Shown: positions 41,850-52,425 of the stretch, piece by piece | Position numbering within the stretch: position 1 is the first letter of the stretch | Layout: each line of letters begins with the position of its first letter | Origin: Prorocentrum cordatum | Lineage: Eukaryota; Sar; Dinophyceae; Prorocentrales; Prorocentraceae | DNA: 64,000 nt | NCBI GenBank assembly: GCA_963575745.1 | Contig: CAUYUJ010004280.1 | Coordinates: 1-64,000, forward strand | Direction: 5' to 3' | Translations under genes and position numbers: made by a program | Notes under the pieces: generated by a model | What the model saw: only the letters and a program-made list of their open reading frames with translations | Database searches by the model: none | What the model was told of the DNA's origin: nothing

Positions 41850-42374
41850 ACTCCTCCTCCTCCTCCTCCTCCTCCTCCTCCTCCTCCTCCTCCTCCTCCT
41901 GCTCCTCCTCCTCCTCCTCTCCTCCTCCTCCTCCTCCTCCTCCTCCTCCTCCTCCTCTCCTCCGCCCTCCTCCTCCTCCTCCTCCTCCTCCTCCCTCCGC
42001 CCTCCTCCTCCTCCTCCTCCTCCTCCTCCTCCTCCTCCTCCTCCTCCTCCTCCTCCTCCTCCTCCTCCTCCTCCTCCTCCTCCCTCCTCCTCCTCCTCCT
42101 CTCCTCCTCTCCTCCTCCCCCTCCTCCTCCTCCTTCCTCCTCCTCCTCCTCCTCCTCCTCCTCCTCCTCTCCTCCTCCTCCTCCTCCTCCTCCTCCTCCT
42201 CCTCCTCCCTCCTCCTCCTCCTCCTCCTCCTCCTCCTCCTCCTCCTCCTCCTCCTTCCTCCTCCTCCTCCTCCTCCTCCTCCTCCTCCTCCTCCTCCTCC
42301 TCCTCCTCCTCCTCCTCCTCCTCCCTCCTCCTCCTCCTCCTCCTCCTCCTCCTCCTCCTCCTCCTCCTCCTCCT
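41850..42374. repeat. (CCT)n tract, ~525 bp
   Basis: Long CCT/TCC tract with sporadic one-base interruptions that shift its frame. Leu, Ser or Pro runs (plus) and Glu, Arg or Gly runs (minus) are repeat translations. Confidence 0.95.
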
Positions 42375-42654
42375 CTCACTCTCTCACTCGTCCTCGCCCG
42401 CCCGACGTGGAGAGGGGGGACTGTTGGTGGGCACGGCAGCATGTTGGAGTACGGGGAATGGGCGTGGGAGAGGAGCGTGGGGGCGAGGTACCCAGGAGGA
42501 GACAGAGTATGGGCGAGGAGCGCCAGGGAGAATTATGGAGGTGGATACTGGAGATGGGTACGGGGGGAGGCCGTCAGGTGGGGGGAACTGGGGATCTGGA
42601 GCACCCCTACAGTCAGTGGAATATTTTGCGAGTGAGACTTCGATGGCAAGACCG

Positions 42655-42791
42655 CGGCGACGGCGACGGCAAGGGCGGCGGCCACGACGACGCCAGCGGC
42701 GACAACGACGTCGACGGCGACGGCGGCGATGGCGACGGCGGCGACGTCGGCGACGACGACGGCGCCTGCGAATCCGACGACGCTGCTGGCA

Positions 42792-42837
<46 letters not shown>

Positions 42838-42871
42838 TGGCGACGGCGACGGCGACGGTGGCGGCGGTTAT

Positions 42872-42902
<31 letters not shown>

Positions 42903-42985
42903 GCGGCGGCGACGACGACGGCGCCGGCGACGGCACTCGCGAAGGCGCCGGAGGGACGACGACAAAGATGACGACGACCAAGACG
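42655..42985. repeat. GAC/GGC trinucleotide tract
   Basis: (GACGGC)n and (GAC)n, with about 50 bp of pure GAC near 42793-42835. Bases 42375-42654 and 42986-43331 contain no recognisable gene. Confidence 0.9.
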
Positions 42986-43331
42986 AGTACAAAGACAAAG
43001 ACAACAGCGACGACGAGGGCGGCGACTGGGGGTGCTGGCATTACGCCCACACCTCGTTCTCAAAATGGCTGCTGCTACGGACGCAGCGAAGATCAAAGCG
43101 TGAAGATCGTGTCTAAGATACCCTGATACATTAACACGCGGCGCAAATATCTATTGGCAATATTGTCCCGCTGAGTGTAGGGAGAAGTTACACACGTAGA
43201 CTCACTCAGACCCTCCCCAATCCACAGTCACCCCTCACACCTTCTATGCACCCCTCTTGACCCACCAGTCCCTCCCAAAACCTTGTCTAATCTCCACGCA
43301 CACAAGCTCTGTTTAACCCCTGCGTCCCTAG

Positions 43332-43918
43332 TGCATCTCGGGCAGGAGCTCGCTATCATCCAAGTGATCGTGAACTATTACGAGGACGGCGGAAGCGAGG
43401 TGGCCCCGCATCACCACAAGTGCCGCCAGATCTGCGCCAGTTTGGGAGCTCAGCGCGACGTAGTCGTGGAAGGCGAGACGCTGACTATGGGTAACGGCGA
43501 TGCGTTGCCGCTGTGGGGGGAAGTCCATGCTGTCCCCCCGGCGAAGTGCAAGTCGGGGCCCCGCGCAAGTGTTTGCTTGTTCTACGGAAGCAGGAGAGAG
43601 TACGCAATGAAGGAGATAAGCGTCAACGCGAGGAAGGGCAAGTTCGGGGACAATGCATGGTGGACGCACCCTGCTGACGGTCAGCCAGGCAGATGTTCAT
43701 TGCGGCGTGTTCCTTTATGGGGCTTGTTTTCGTGGCCAACGGGACGTCCCCTACAGTATGGACGTGTTCTGCTGATGTTTCTGGAGGTGTGGCAACAGGC
43801 CTTCGCAAGTATTATTTGTATGCATTCTGAGGACATAGTATTGAGATCGTCCTCTGTGCATCGCAGTGAGAGGCAATACATCACCGTCCAACGGGAAGAA
43901 GGAGGGCCAGCAGGTTAG
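43332..43918 (+). CDS. Possible exon of an AlkB-like/2OG-Fe(II) oxygenase (fragment)
   Basis: The frame encodes Q-V-I-V-N-Y-Y-E-D-G-G-S-E-V-A-P-H-H-H-K (43361-43420), then S-L-G-A-Q-R, T-M-G-N-G-D-A-L-P-L, G-E-V-H-A-V-P-P (His at 43526) and R-A-S-V-C-L-F-Y. This order (N-x-Y, a His-rich ligand loop, S-L-G-x-x-R, L-x-x-G-D, H-x-V-P, R-x-S) is that of AlkB-fold oxygenases. The usual H-x-D is replaced by H-H-H-K, so iron binding is doubtful or different. A good acceptor, TGCGTCCCTAG, ends at 43331, so this may be an internal exon. Similarity fades after about 43670 (D-N-A-W-W-T-H). The frame then runs to TAG at 43916, probably past a splice donor. Upstream exons were not found. It could also be a pseudogene fragment. 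Confidence 0.45.
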
Positions 43919-44399
43919 GGAGGGGGAGGAGGAAGAATTCGAACCGTTGTCCTCCTCCATTTCCTTGCTCCACCTGCCCATCCTTTAGCTCCCCTCCGTG
44001 TCGATTGTTGCGACGTTGACTCTGGATTGCAGAGGGCCCCTCGCCCTTCCCCTCCTCATCCTCAGCCGTACTATCCCCGTCTTCCCCTTCATTCTCCACG
44101 GCAGTCATCACCGCCATTATACATCATACTATTCTGGTGGGGCGCGCGGCGCACTCGGTGGTCGTCAGGTTTGCCATTCGTTTTTTCCGTCGCGCTACTT
44201 CCCCAGCGATTTATCTCGACGCCAAAAGGAAGGGAGCAGGATCAGCAGGAGCACGAGGACGGGGTGAGGAAATGGGAGGCAAAGTGTGTATGTGGGGGGG
44301 AGCGAAAGTCAACGAGGAGGAGGGAATGAAAAAGGAGAACGAGGATAAGGAGGAGGAGGCGAGGAGGACGAGGACGACGACGACGAGGGGACGAGAACG
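43919..44399. other. Non-coding
   Basis: Mixed pyrimidine- then purine-rich sequence leading into the GGA tract. No gene is recognised. Confidence 0.5.
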
Positions 44400-44550
44400 A
44401 ACAAGAGGAGGAGGAGGAGGAGGAGGAGGAGGAGGAGGAGGAGGAGGAGGAGGAGGAGGAGGAGGAGAAGGGGGAGGAGGGGAGGAGGGGGAGGAGGAGA
44501 GGGAGGGAGGGGAGGGAGGGAGGAGGAGGAGGGAGGGGGAGGGGGAGGGG
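44400..44550. repeat. (GGA)n tract
   Basis: Perfect GGA from about 44407 to 44465, then interrupted GGA/GGGA to 44550. Confidence 0.95.
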
Positions 44551-45252
44551 GATGCGTAGTACACATCGGCTCAAGCCCCGTGCCGCTGGGCGCCTCGTCT
44601 TGGCCGTGGGCGAGCCGCCGCTGGGCTGATTGCGACGGAGGCCGGCCGCGAGCATGGCCGCGTGGCGCGCCCGCCGGAGGCCCCGCGCGGGGGCCTCCGC
44701 CGCGGTGCACGCCGCCGCAGTCGCGGTGCACGCCCGTGGGGCCTCCGTCGCGGCCGCGTGGGGCCTCCCTCGCGGTGCACGCCCGCTGGAGGCCCCGCGT
44801 GGGGCCCCGCAGTCGTGGGCGGGCAAGCCGTTCCCGATGGAAGGCCGCGGGCGGCCGAGGGGCTCCCGCGCGCGGGCGTGTGCGTGCTCGCGGCCCCCAC
44901 GCCTCCCCGTGGTGGCGGGGGAGGCGGTGCCCCCTGGCGGTGCGGGCGCGGCGGCGCCGCTCGCGCGGACGTGGCAGGGACGGCGCAGCCGCGGGCCGAG
45001 AGGCCGCGCAGGCGCTCGTCGGCGGCGGCACGGAGGGCGGCGCGGGTCACACGCGGGAGGCCGAGGGGCGACTGCTGCGGGCAGCGGCGGGCGCAGGCCG
45101 CCCGCACTGCAGGGTGGTGAGGCGATGGGCCCCGCTGCCACGGACGACGGCCCGACGGAGGAGTTGGAGGACCAGGGCGACGGCTGGGCGGACGACCTCC
45201 CTCCCAGTCGTCCATGGCCGTGGAGGTGCTGGTGAGGGGGCGGCGGGCGCTG

Positions 45253-45253
<1 letters not shown>
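44551..45253. other. Very GC-rich, degenerate short repeats, no gene recognised
   Basis: Contains several copies of GCGGTGCACGCC with GGGGCCTCC spacers (44690-44800). Open frames exist in most phases, as expected at this base composition. None has a motif. Confidence 0.45.

Positions 45254-45347
<94 letters not shown>
45254..45347. repeat. (CGT)31, perfect
   Basis: 94 bp of uninterrupted CGT/TCG repeat, among the purest tracts in the window. Confidence 0.97.
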
Positions 45348-45534
45348 TTTCCCCTCGGGCGACAGGGGCGCGTGCGGCATCTGCGGGTCTTGGCTCGGCG
45401 CTCGTGGGCTCCTGGTGTCCCTCGCCGAGGCAAGCCCCCGTGGCACCCTGGCCGGCGCGGACCTCTCCGTTCACTTCTGAGGGTAAGAGGTCGGGGTGCG
45501 ATGATGTTAAAGTCCTTACGGCGGGTGCCGCCGA

Positions 45535-45611
45535 CCCTGACCACGACGACGAGGAAGGCGAGGACGACGAGGACGACGAGGACGACGAGGAGGAGGAGGA
45601 GGAGGAGGAGA

Positions 45612-45645
<34 letters not shown>

Positions 45646-46020
45646 GGAGGAGGAGGAGGAAGAGGAGGAGGAGGAGGAGGAAGAGGAGGGGCAGGAGGAG
45701 CAGGACGAGGAGGCGGAGGACACGGTGGAGCAGCAGGAGGGGCAGGAGGAGGATGCGGAGGAGGAGGAGGGGGAGCAAATATGGTTTGGAGTTCGCCCTG
45801 GAGCTATGGAAGAGGCAAGGGGATGGCGACGACTGACAGGAGGCAGGGGTGGGGATGGGGGTCAGGGGCGGGGGGGAGGGGGCTGACGGGCAGAAGTGGG
45901 CGCAGGGGGGGGGGAGAGAAGGGGAGGTGCAGAGGTGAAGGGTCTCGAGGAGTGGGAGGAGGAGGAGGAGGAGGAGGAGGAGGAGGAGGAGGAGGAGAAC
46001 GACCCCCGCCCGCGCCCCCG
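45535..46020. repeat. GAC/GGA purine tracts
   Basis: ACGACGAGG units pass into (GGA)n with GAA interruptions (45585-45775). A second pure GGA stretch is at 45955-45998. Confidence 0.9.
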
Positions 46021-46645
46021 GGACGGCTCCAAGGAGACCAGGCAGCGTGGCCCGACCAGGAGCTCAGCATCGACCTCGGCGCCCTGGTCGCCGGGACAGG
46101 GCCGTCCACGGGGTCGCCAGGCACGCCTCCCATTCCTCCCCCCCCCCCAGAGTCTCCACTCTGTCTCCTCCTATCCCCGTCTCTTCCTCACTTCTCCCCT
46201 CCCTCCCTCTCGGCCCCCCCTCTCCCTCCCTCCCCCGTCGACGTCTCCTCCTCTCCCGTGGCTTCCCCGCACCTCCTGTGCCTCGCCCTCGCTTTCCCTT
46301 TCTCCCCCCTCACCGCCTACCCTCCGTCTCCACTTCCCCCTTCTCCTGAAGCGTCACGTCCTCCACAATTACACGATATGAAAATACTCTCCCACTTCCC
46401 CTGATGGCGTCCCGAAGATGGCCGACCCCCCCCCCGCGTACTGTTTTTTTACACACAGGATTCCCGGGAAACGGGTTTTCGCCTGAATCGTTTTTCAAAA
46501 TGCTGCTCTCGAATCGTTCCGAATCGTGCTCCCGCTGCAGCGTTGGCCTCATTTTCGGATCGGTGTTTGGCCTCCGTCGTTCAGGATGGCGTTCTCGCCC
46601 CAGCGCGGGCCTCTTTCTCGCGCGCCCATCCGCCCGCCACCACCG
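46021..46645. other. Non-coding, pyrimidine-rich
   Basis: C/T-rich (CTCCCTCC words, 46120-46330), then unassigned sequence. No gene is recognised. Confidence 0.5.
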
Positions 46646-46649
46646 CGCC

Positions 46650-46731
46650 GCACCACCACCACCACCACCACCACCACCACCACCACCACCACCACCATCA
46701 CAATCACCACCAGCACCACCCCACCACCACC

Positions 46732-46762
<31 letters not shown>

Positions 46763-46775
46763 CAACCACGCACAC
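46650..46775. repeat. CAC/ACC trinucleotide tract
   Basis: (CAC)n of about 125 bp with ATC and AGC interruptions, followed by CACGCACG repeats to 46800. Bases 46801-47029 show nothing recognisable. Confidence 0.93.
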
Positions 46776-47029
46776 ACGCACGCACGCACGCACGCGCACC
46801 ACCACCCACTACGCACGCGCGCGCGGAGCCACAGGTCCGCTACGACACGCGTCCGCGGATAGAGAAAATCAGCGCCATGGTAAGGGATGGGAGGGAGGGG
46901 TAGGACGTCAGATATGACGCAAGCGCACCTAGCTTGCCAGTGCCCATCCCGCTCTTCCCATCCCTATGTGTTGTTCTCTCCCTTTTTTTCCCCAAACAGC
47001 TTGCTGAACGGGGTGCTCTTGTGGTAGAC

Positions 47030-48430
47030 GCTAGTTCCGGCCGAGGGAGAGTGAAGCCGCGACATCATCAAAAGATGTTGGTGGTCCGGGCCGTTTCGCT
47101 TGAGACATCCTCATACATCTCGTTTGTGAGTTGGCTGGGATCGGCCGTTTCTCCGGGACGCCGCGCGCGAGGTGGTCCAGGCCGTGTCGCTTGAGACATC
47201 TTGGAAATTCTAAGCTCCGAGATACCGCGCGAGAGGTGGTCCAGTCCGTTTCGCCTGAGACATCCTCGCAACTGTGCGCTCCGAGATGCCGTGCGCGAGG
47301 TGGTCCAGCCCCTTTCGCTTGAGACATCCTCGCAACTCGGGGCTCAGAGATGCCGCGCGAGAGGTGGTCCAGCCCGTCTCGCCTGAGACATCCTCGAAAC
47401 TCGGGGCTCAGAGACGCCGCGCGAGAGATGATCCGGGCCGTTTCGCCTGAGACATCCTCGCAACTGTGCGCTCCGAGATGCCGTGCACGAGGTGGTCCAG
47501 CCCCTTTCGCTTGAGACATCCTCGCAACTCGGGGCTCAGAGATGCCGCGCGAGAGGTGGTCCGGCCCGTTTCGCTTGAGACATCCTCCCAACTCAGGATT
47601 CAGAGATGCCGCGCGAGAGGTGGTCCGGGCCGTTTCGCCTGAGAGATTCTGGCAATTCGGGGCTCAGAGATGCCGGGCGCGAGTTGGTCCCGCCCGTCTC
47701 GCCTGAGACATCTTCGCAACTCGGGGCTCCGAGATGGCCCGCGCGAGGTGGTCCGACCCGTTTCGCGTGAGGCATCCTCGCATTTCGGAGCTCCGAGCTG
47801 CCGCGCGAGAGGTGGTCCAGCCTGCTTCGCATGAGGCGTCCTCGCAACTCTGAGCTCTGAGGTGCCGCGCGCGAGACGGTCCAGCCCGTTTCGCCGGAGA
47901 CATCCTCGCGTTTCGGGGCTCAGAGATGCCGCGCGAGAGGCGATACGACCCGTTTCGCTTGAGATATCCTCGCAACTCGGCGCTCCGAGCTGCCGTGCGG
48001 GAGGTGGTCTGGCCCATTTCGCCTGAGACGTCCTCCCAATTCGGGGCTCGAGATGCCGCGCGAGAGGTGTTCCAGCCCGTTTCGCATTGGACATGTTCGA
48101 AACTCTGAGCTCCTAGATGCCGTTCGGGAGGAAGAGGTGGAGGAGGAGGAGGAGGAGGAGGAGGAGGAGGAGTAAGACGACTAGGAGGAGATGGAAAGGA
48201 GAAGGAGGAGGAGGAGAATGAGGAAGCAGACAGGAGGAGGAGGAGGAGGAGGAGGAGGAGGAGTGAGGAGGAAGGGAGTTACATTAGAGGACCCAACGGG
48301 AAGCGAGAGGTAGAACGGCCCGTTTCGCTTGGGACGTCCTTGCAATACTGAGCTCCGAGATGCCGCTCGCGAGGCGGTCCAGCCCGTTTCTCCCGAGCCG
48401 TCCTCACGACGCGAAGCTCCGAGATGCCGC
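47030..48430. repeat. 64-bp satellite with a 192-bp higher-order unit
   Basis: TTGAGACATCCTCGCAACTC, GGGGCTCAGAGATGCCGCGC and GAGAGGTGGTCCGGCCCG form a 64-bp unit. Measured GAGACA starts at 47257, 47321, 47385, 47449, 47513 and 47577 are exactly 64 apart. About 16 units lie in 47060-48125, and two more at 48295-48430 after a GGA interruption (48135-48265). The CTGTGCGCTCCGAGATGCCG variant recurs after three units (192 bp) with closely matching neighbours. On the minus strand the units stay free of stops for 186 and 164 codons. Confidence 0.9.
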
Positions 48431-48479
48431 CATGCGCACCCTGCCTTCCGCCCTCCTCAGACATCCGACATCATGATTT

Positions 48480-48605
48480 CTGTTTGAGCGCGTTCTGTGG
48501 TCGCTTGGGGGGGGGGGGGTGCAACCGGACCCCCCCCCCCATGGATGGAGGGGGGGGGATTCGACCCCGCCCCCTCCCGTGACGGACCCGTGACGGAGGG
48601 GGGAG
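48480..48605. repeat. G-run/C-run dispersed repeat, copy 2
   Basis: GAGCGCGTTCTGTGGTCGCT followed by runs of about 12-14 G and 13 C, then ATTCGACCCC. Homologous to 35510-35620. Confidence 0.6.
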
Positions 48606-48639
48606 TCTCTGGATTTCAACGCCGCGTATCAATTGGATT

Positions 48640-49030
48640 GCTGCGCTTTGGCGATCTGGAATCTCGCCATTGTTTCATTTCAACACCGCGAATCTACAGA
48701 ATTGTTGCGCCCGCATAATCCTGAGTCCTTCCAAAGCACCATGATTGGTACGCTGATCCTGGGAGCCCGTGAAACTTTTGCAATGCTTGACAAAGCCACA
48801 TTTTGAAAACGACCCGCCCTCAATCCGTGAAGCTTTGGGATCGTGTTACAAATTATGTGCGCGGCGCTAAGGCGAGAGCCACATCTTGAAAACGACCCGC
48901 CCTCTATATGTGAAATTGTTGTCACCTTCTTAAGCTTCAGAGTCGTCAATGGTGAGGAAGTCTCAGGCGAAACGCCCGGCTCGCCCTAAAAACCGGCCTC
49001 GGGGTGCGACAGGGAGGAGGTATCTATAGG
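48640..49030 (+). repeat. Dispersed repeat K, copy 1, fused to a GGA tract
   Basis: Matches 50800-51270: CGCGAATC(T)A, CCTTCCAAA(G/A)CACC, GGGA(G/A)(C/T)CCGTGAAAC, GCGCGGCGCTAAGGCGAGAG and TGGTGAGGA, then AGGGTGCGA(C/G)AGGGAG. Copy 1 has one GCGCGGCGCTAAGGCGAGAG unit. It ends directly in purine-rich DNA. Confidence 0.75.
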
Positions 49031-49235
49031 GAGAAGGAATGGAGGAAGGGGGAGGAGGAGGAAGGAGGAGGAGTAGGAGGTGGAGGAGGAGGAGGAGGAG
49101 GAGGCGGAAGAGGAGGAGGAGGAGGAGGAGAAGAGGAGGAGGAAGGAGCAGAACGATCACGAGGAACGGGAGCAGGAGCAGGACCAGGACCAGGAGGAGG
49201 AGGAGGAGGAGGAGGAGGAGGAGGCGGAGGAGAAA
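49030..49235. repeat. (GGA)n tract
   Basis: Interrupted GGA with CGG, GCA and CCA variants. Bases 49236-49589, to the right, are extremely GC-rich with no recognisable gene. Confidence 0.9.
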
Positions 49236-49589
49236 GCCTCCCCCACCCCCCCCCACCCCGGGCCAGCCCAGGCAGCGCGCCGCCCGCCGGCCGAGGGGCC
49301 TTCCCGCCGCTGCTGGCGGGGGCGGCCGCCGCCGCCGCCGCGGCGCCGCGGCTGCTGGCGCCGCCCCCCCGCCCGCCGCGGACGGGGCCCGTGGCGCCCA
49401 ACGCGGCGAAGTGGGAGGCCTTTCGGCGGGGGGAGGGGCGAAGTGGGCGGGAAGCGCCCGGCGCCGCGAGAGATCTCCGCGATCTCCTGCGTGGAGCGCG
49501 CGCCCCGCTGGTCCCGCCGCCTCTCGACCCTCCTGGGGGCCAGCTCGAGCGCCTCTCGCCACGGGGGCCGATCTCGGGAGTGGGAGGGG

Positions 49590-49953
49590 CGAGTGCGGAA
49601 GCAACGGGCACAAAGTCCAACAGCAGTCCGTGCTCATTCTGAGCAGGGTTCGTTGTCGGCGTCGCCGCGGTTGTTGTCCATTTGAAATAGGAGGCCGCTT
49701 GCCTAGCAGTGGCCATTGTGCTGTCGGGCATTGTATCTAGGCCTCCCAGATGGGGTCCGAGTAGATGGGGTCCGAGGGTCGCGCCGCATCGCCGATGCGA
49801 CGCGATGCGGAGCCCGAGTTTATCCACGCCGACGTCGCCGATGCGTCGCCGACGTCGCCGATGCGGCGCGACTATCCGACCCCATCTACGCGGACCCCAT
49901 CTAAGAGGCCTCTATTGTACCAATGCTTATTCCGTATCCTTTTCGGGCATCCA
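49590..49953. mobile_element. TIR element, family D, copy 2 (interrupted)
   Basis: Homologous to 1720-1928: CAACAGCAGTCCGTGCTCAT, TTGTTGTCCATTTGAAATAG and GCCTAGCAGTGGCC correspond to the interior of copy 1. The right end (TATCCTTTTCGGGCATCCA) corresponds to the right TIR. A second element is inserted at 49740. Confidence 0.65.
49740..49910. mobile_element. TIR element, family L, nested in family D
   Basis: 171 bp with inverted ends of about 50 bp: left GGCCTCCCAGATGGGGTCCG, right reverse complement GGCCTCTTAGATGGGGTCCG, both continuing to GTCGCGCCGCATC. Flanked by TCTA (49736-49739 and 49911-49914). Removing it and one TCTA rejoins the family-D sequence. Confidence 0.8.
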
Positions 49954-50317
49954 AACTCAGGAGGGGGGGTCGGGCCCGAATTGGCAGTTGTCTTACGTGT
50001 TCGAATTTCTCTGCGGCTTTCCAGCCCCCCGATACTGTCCAGCAGCTTCGCCTCGCCAAGAGCGTTCTGGGGTGCTCGGATCGCCCCGAACGGCCGCCAG
50101 AGACTTTGGCTATGGCACGAAAGCCTGGGAAGGCATGGATCTCAGACACGTTCGCGTCGCGAAAAAATCGCACGTCGGAGGCCGTTCGGGGGAAGGAGGA
50201 AAAAGGGCGGAGTTACCCCAGCGACGCGCCCGAAGAGCAGCAGTGGTGAAGAGGCTGGTCGAGGAGTGGGAGAAGCACGGCCAGGTAGCCCTGAAAAAGA
50301 AGGGACGCAGCTGGGAG
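49954..50317. other. Non-coding
   Basis: No gene or repeat is recognised. Leads into the GGA tract. Confidence 0.5.
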
Positions 50318-50592
50318 GAGGAGCAGGAGGGGGAGGAGGAGGAGGAGGAGGAGGAGGAGGAGGAGGAGGAGGAGGAGGAGGAGGAGGAGGAGGAGGAGGA
50401 GGAGGAGGAGGAGGGGAGGAGGGGGAGGAGGGGAGGAGGGGGAGGAGGGGGAGGAGGGGGAGGAGGGGGAGGAGGGGGAGGAGGGGAAGGAGGGGGAGGA
50501 GGAGGAGGAGGAGGAGGAGGAGGAGGAGGAGGAGGAGGAGAAGGAGGAGGAGCAGGGGGATGAGGAGGAGGAGGAGTTGGAGGAGGAGGACC
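50318..50592. repeat. (GGA)n tract
   Basis: GGA repeat, first about 95 bp nearly perfect (50335-50412), then GGGGGA variants, then GGA again. Confidence 0.95.
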
Positions 50593-50799
50593 AGTGTAAG
50601 CCCAAGAGCCATCAATAATGTTGGAATACACCCTCCATCCAAGCTCTCTCTTCACAGGCCCCTACAACGGTTCATGTCCATTGAGGGATCTGCCTCGTTG
50701 GGAGACAACCGTTTGAAGACCCGGAAGCGTACCAAAACACTGTTCTCGGGATTCAAACGCCATGGATCAACCTGATCGTCGCGTCTTAACGATCTTGGA

Positions 50800-51270
50800 T
50801 CTTAACGCCATTCTTTGGATTTCAACGCCGCGAATCAACGTAAGTGCTGCGCCCGCAAACCTTGAATCCTTCCAAAACACCCTTCCTGGTACGTTGACCA
50901 TGGGAATCCGTGAAACTCGTGCAATTTGTATGAACGAATGTGCGCGGCGCTAAGGCGAGAGCCACAGTTTGGAAAAGAGCCGCCCTCAATCCGTGAAACT
51001 CTTGCACATGTTATGAACGAATATGCGCGGCGCTAAGGCGAGAGTCACAGTTTGGAAATATGAGGTCCTCAATATGTGAAGCTCTTGCAAATATTTAAAA
51101 CGAATGCGCGCGGCGCTAAGGCGAGAGCCACAGTTTGAACACGGCTCGCCCTCCATATGTGAAGTTGTTGCTAATGTTTAAGCGTCATAGTCATAAATGG
51201 TGAGGAGTTCTCAGGCGAGTCCGTCCTAAAAATTCGCTTCAGGGTGCGAGAGGGAGAAGTTCTTTAGAAG
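50800..51270 (+). repeat. Dispersed repeat K, copy 2, with three internal subrepeats
   Basis: Same family as 48640-49030, with the ~85-bp module (CGAATGTGCGCGGCGCTAAG, GCGAGAGCCACAGTTTG, CCGCCCTCAATCCGTGAAAC) present three times near 50935, 51020 and 51103. As in copy 1 it ends AGGGTGCGAGAGGGAGAAG and passes at once into a GGA tract. Role unknown. Confidence 0.8.
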
Positions 51271-51282
51271 GAAAAGGGAAAG

Positions 51283-52172
51283 GAGAGGATGAGCAGGAGG
51301 CGGAGGAGGAGGAAGAAGAAGAAGAAGAAGAGGAGGAGGAGGAGGAGGAGGAGGAGGGGGAGGAGGAGGAGTGGCTCTTGGGGCTGCCTCGCCGCTCCGT
51401 CGTCGTCGACGGCGTCGCTGCCGCTCTCCTCGGGCGGAGGGGGGCGGGGCGCGGATGAGGAGGAGGAGCAGGAGCAGGAGCAGGAGGAGGAGGGACGAGG
51501 AGGAGGAGGAGGAGGAGGAGGAGGAGGAGGAGGGGGAGGAGGATGGGGAGGGGGAGGAGCAGGAGGAGGAGGAGGAGGAGGAGGAGAGGAGGAGCAGGAG
51601 CAGGAGGAGGAGGAGCAGGAGGAGGAGTGGCTCATCGGGCTGCCTCGCCGCTCCGTCGTCGTCGACGGCGTTGTTGCCGCTCTCCTCGGGAGGAAAGGGG
51701 GCGGGGCGCGGCGGAGGGGAGGAGGAGGAGGAGGAGGAGGAGGAGGAGGAGGAGGAGGAGGAGGAGGAGGAGGAGGAGGAGGAGGAGGAGGAGGAGGAGG
51801 GAGGAGGAGGAGGAGGAGGGGAGGGGAGGAGGGAGGAGGAGGAGGGGGAGGGAGGAGTAGGAGGAGGAGGGGGAGGAGGAGGAGGAGGAGGAGGAGGAGG
51901 AGGAGGAGGAGGAGGAGGAGGAGGAGGGGGAGGGAGGAGGAGAGGAGAGGCGGGAGGAGGGAGGAGGAGGAGGAGGAGGAGGAGGCGGAGGAGGAGGGGG
52001 AGGAGGAGGAGGAGGAAGGAGGAGGAGGAGGAGGAGGGGAGGAGGAGGAGGGAGGGAGGAGGAGGAGGAGGAGGAGGAGGAGGAGGAGGAGGAGGAGGAG
52101 GAGGAGGAGGGAGGAGGGGAGGGGGAGGAGGAGGAGAGGAGGAGGAGGAGGAGGAGGAGGAGGAGGAGGAGG
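51283..52172. repeat. (GGA)n tract, ~890 bp
   Basis: Nearly pure purine on the plus strand. Two islands at 51370-51440 and 51630-51710 share GGGCTGCCTCGCCGCTCCGT, CGTCGTCGACGGCGT and GCTCTCCTCGGG, a ~70-bp direct duplication 260 bp apart. Repeat-translated frames (Glu, Gly or Arg) are not genes. Confidence 0.95.
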
Positions 52173-52425
52173 AGGCTCAAGTCGCGCGCAGCCGTTGCCC
52201 CGGCCGGGCCCTCCTTCCTCTCGTGCTTTTCCCCCTTCGCCCTCTTGCCTCTCCCCCCTCGCCGCGCCATCGCCGGGGTTCCCGCTGGGGCGGGCGCGCT
52301 GGCCGGCGGCGGCAGCTGGGCTGGGAGCTGTATCCTGACCACGGGGTGGCGACCCCCGAGTATATATTATATTAACATCGAACGTGCCATTGTCGCCCTC
52401 CGGCGGGAGCATGGCATAGAAGCTA

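Noticed and set aside
41795-43126. Open frames of over 400 codons rich in Leu, Ser, Pro and later Asp, Gly, Arg
   Set aside because: They are translations of the CCT and GAC tracts in successive phases; composition and length follow from the repeats and no domain is present.
43066-43331. First exon ATGGCTGCTGCTACGGACGC with donor GTGAAG joined to the 43332 exon
   Set aside because: That junction puts the AlkB-like segment in the wrong frame.
47030-48120. CRISPR-like regular repeats
   Set aside because: Units are contiguous at 64 bp with no unique spacers, in a eukaryotic context: a satellite.
52172-52185. GGCTCAAG before the RLE-LINE (also near 44565) as a relic of the dinoflagellate spliced leader
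   Set aside because: Only the last eight bases match, and no TTTTGGCTCAAG extension or tandem relic is present; chance matches of this length are expected in 64 kb.
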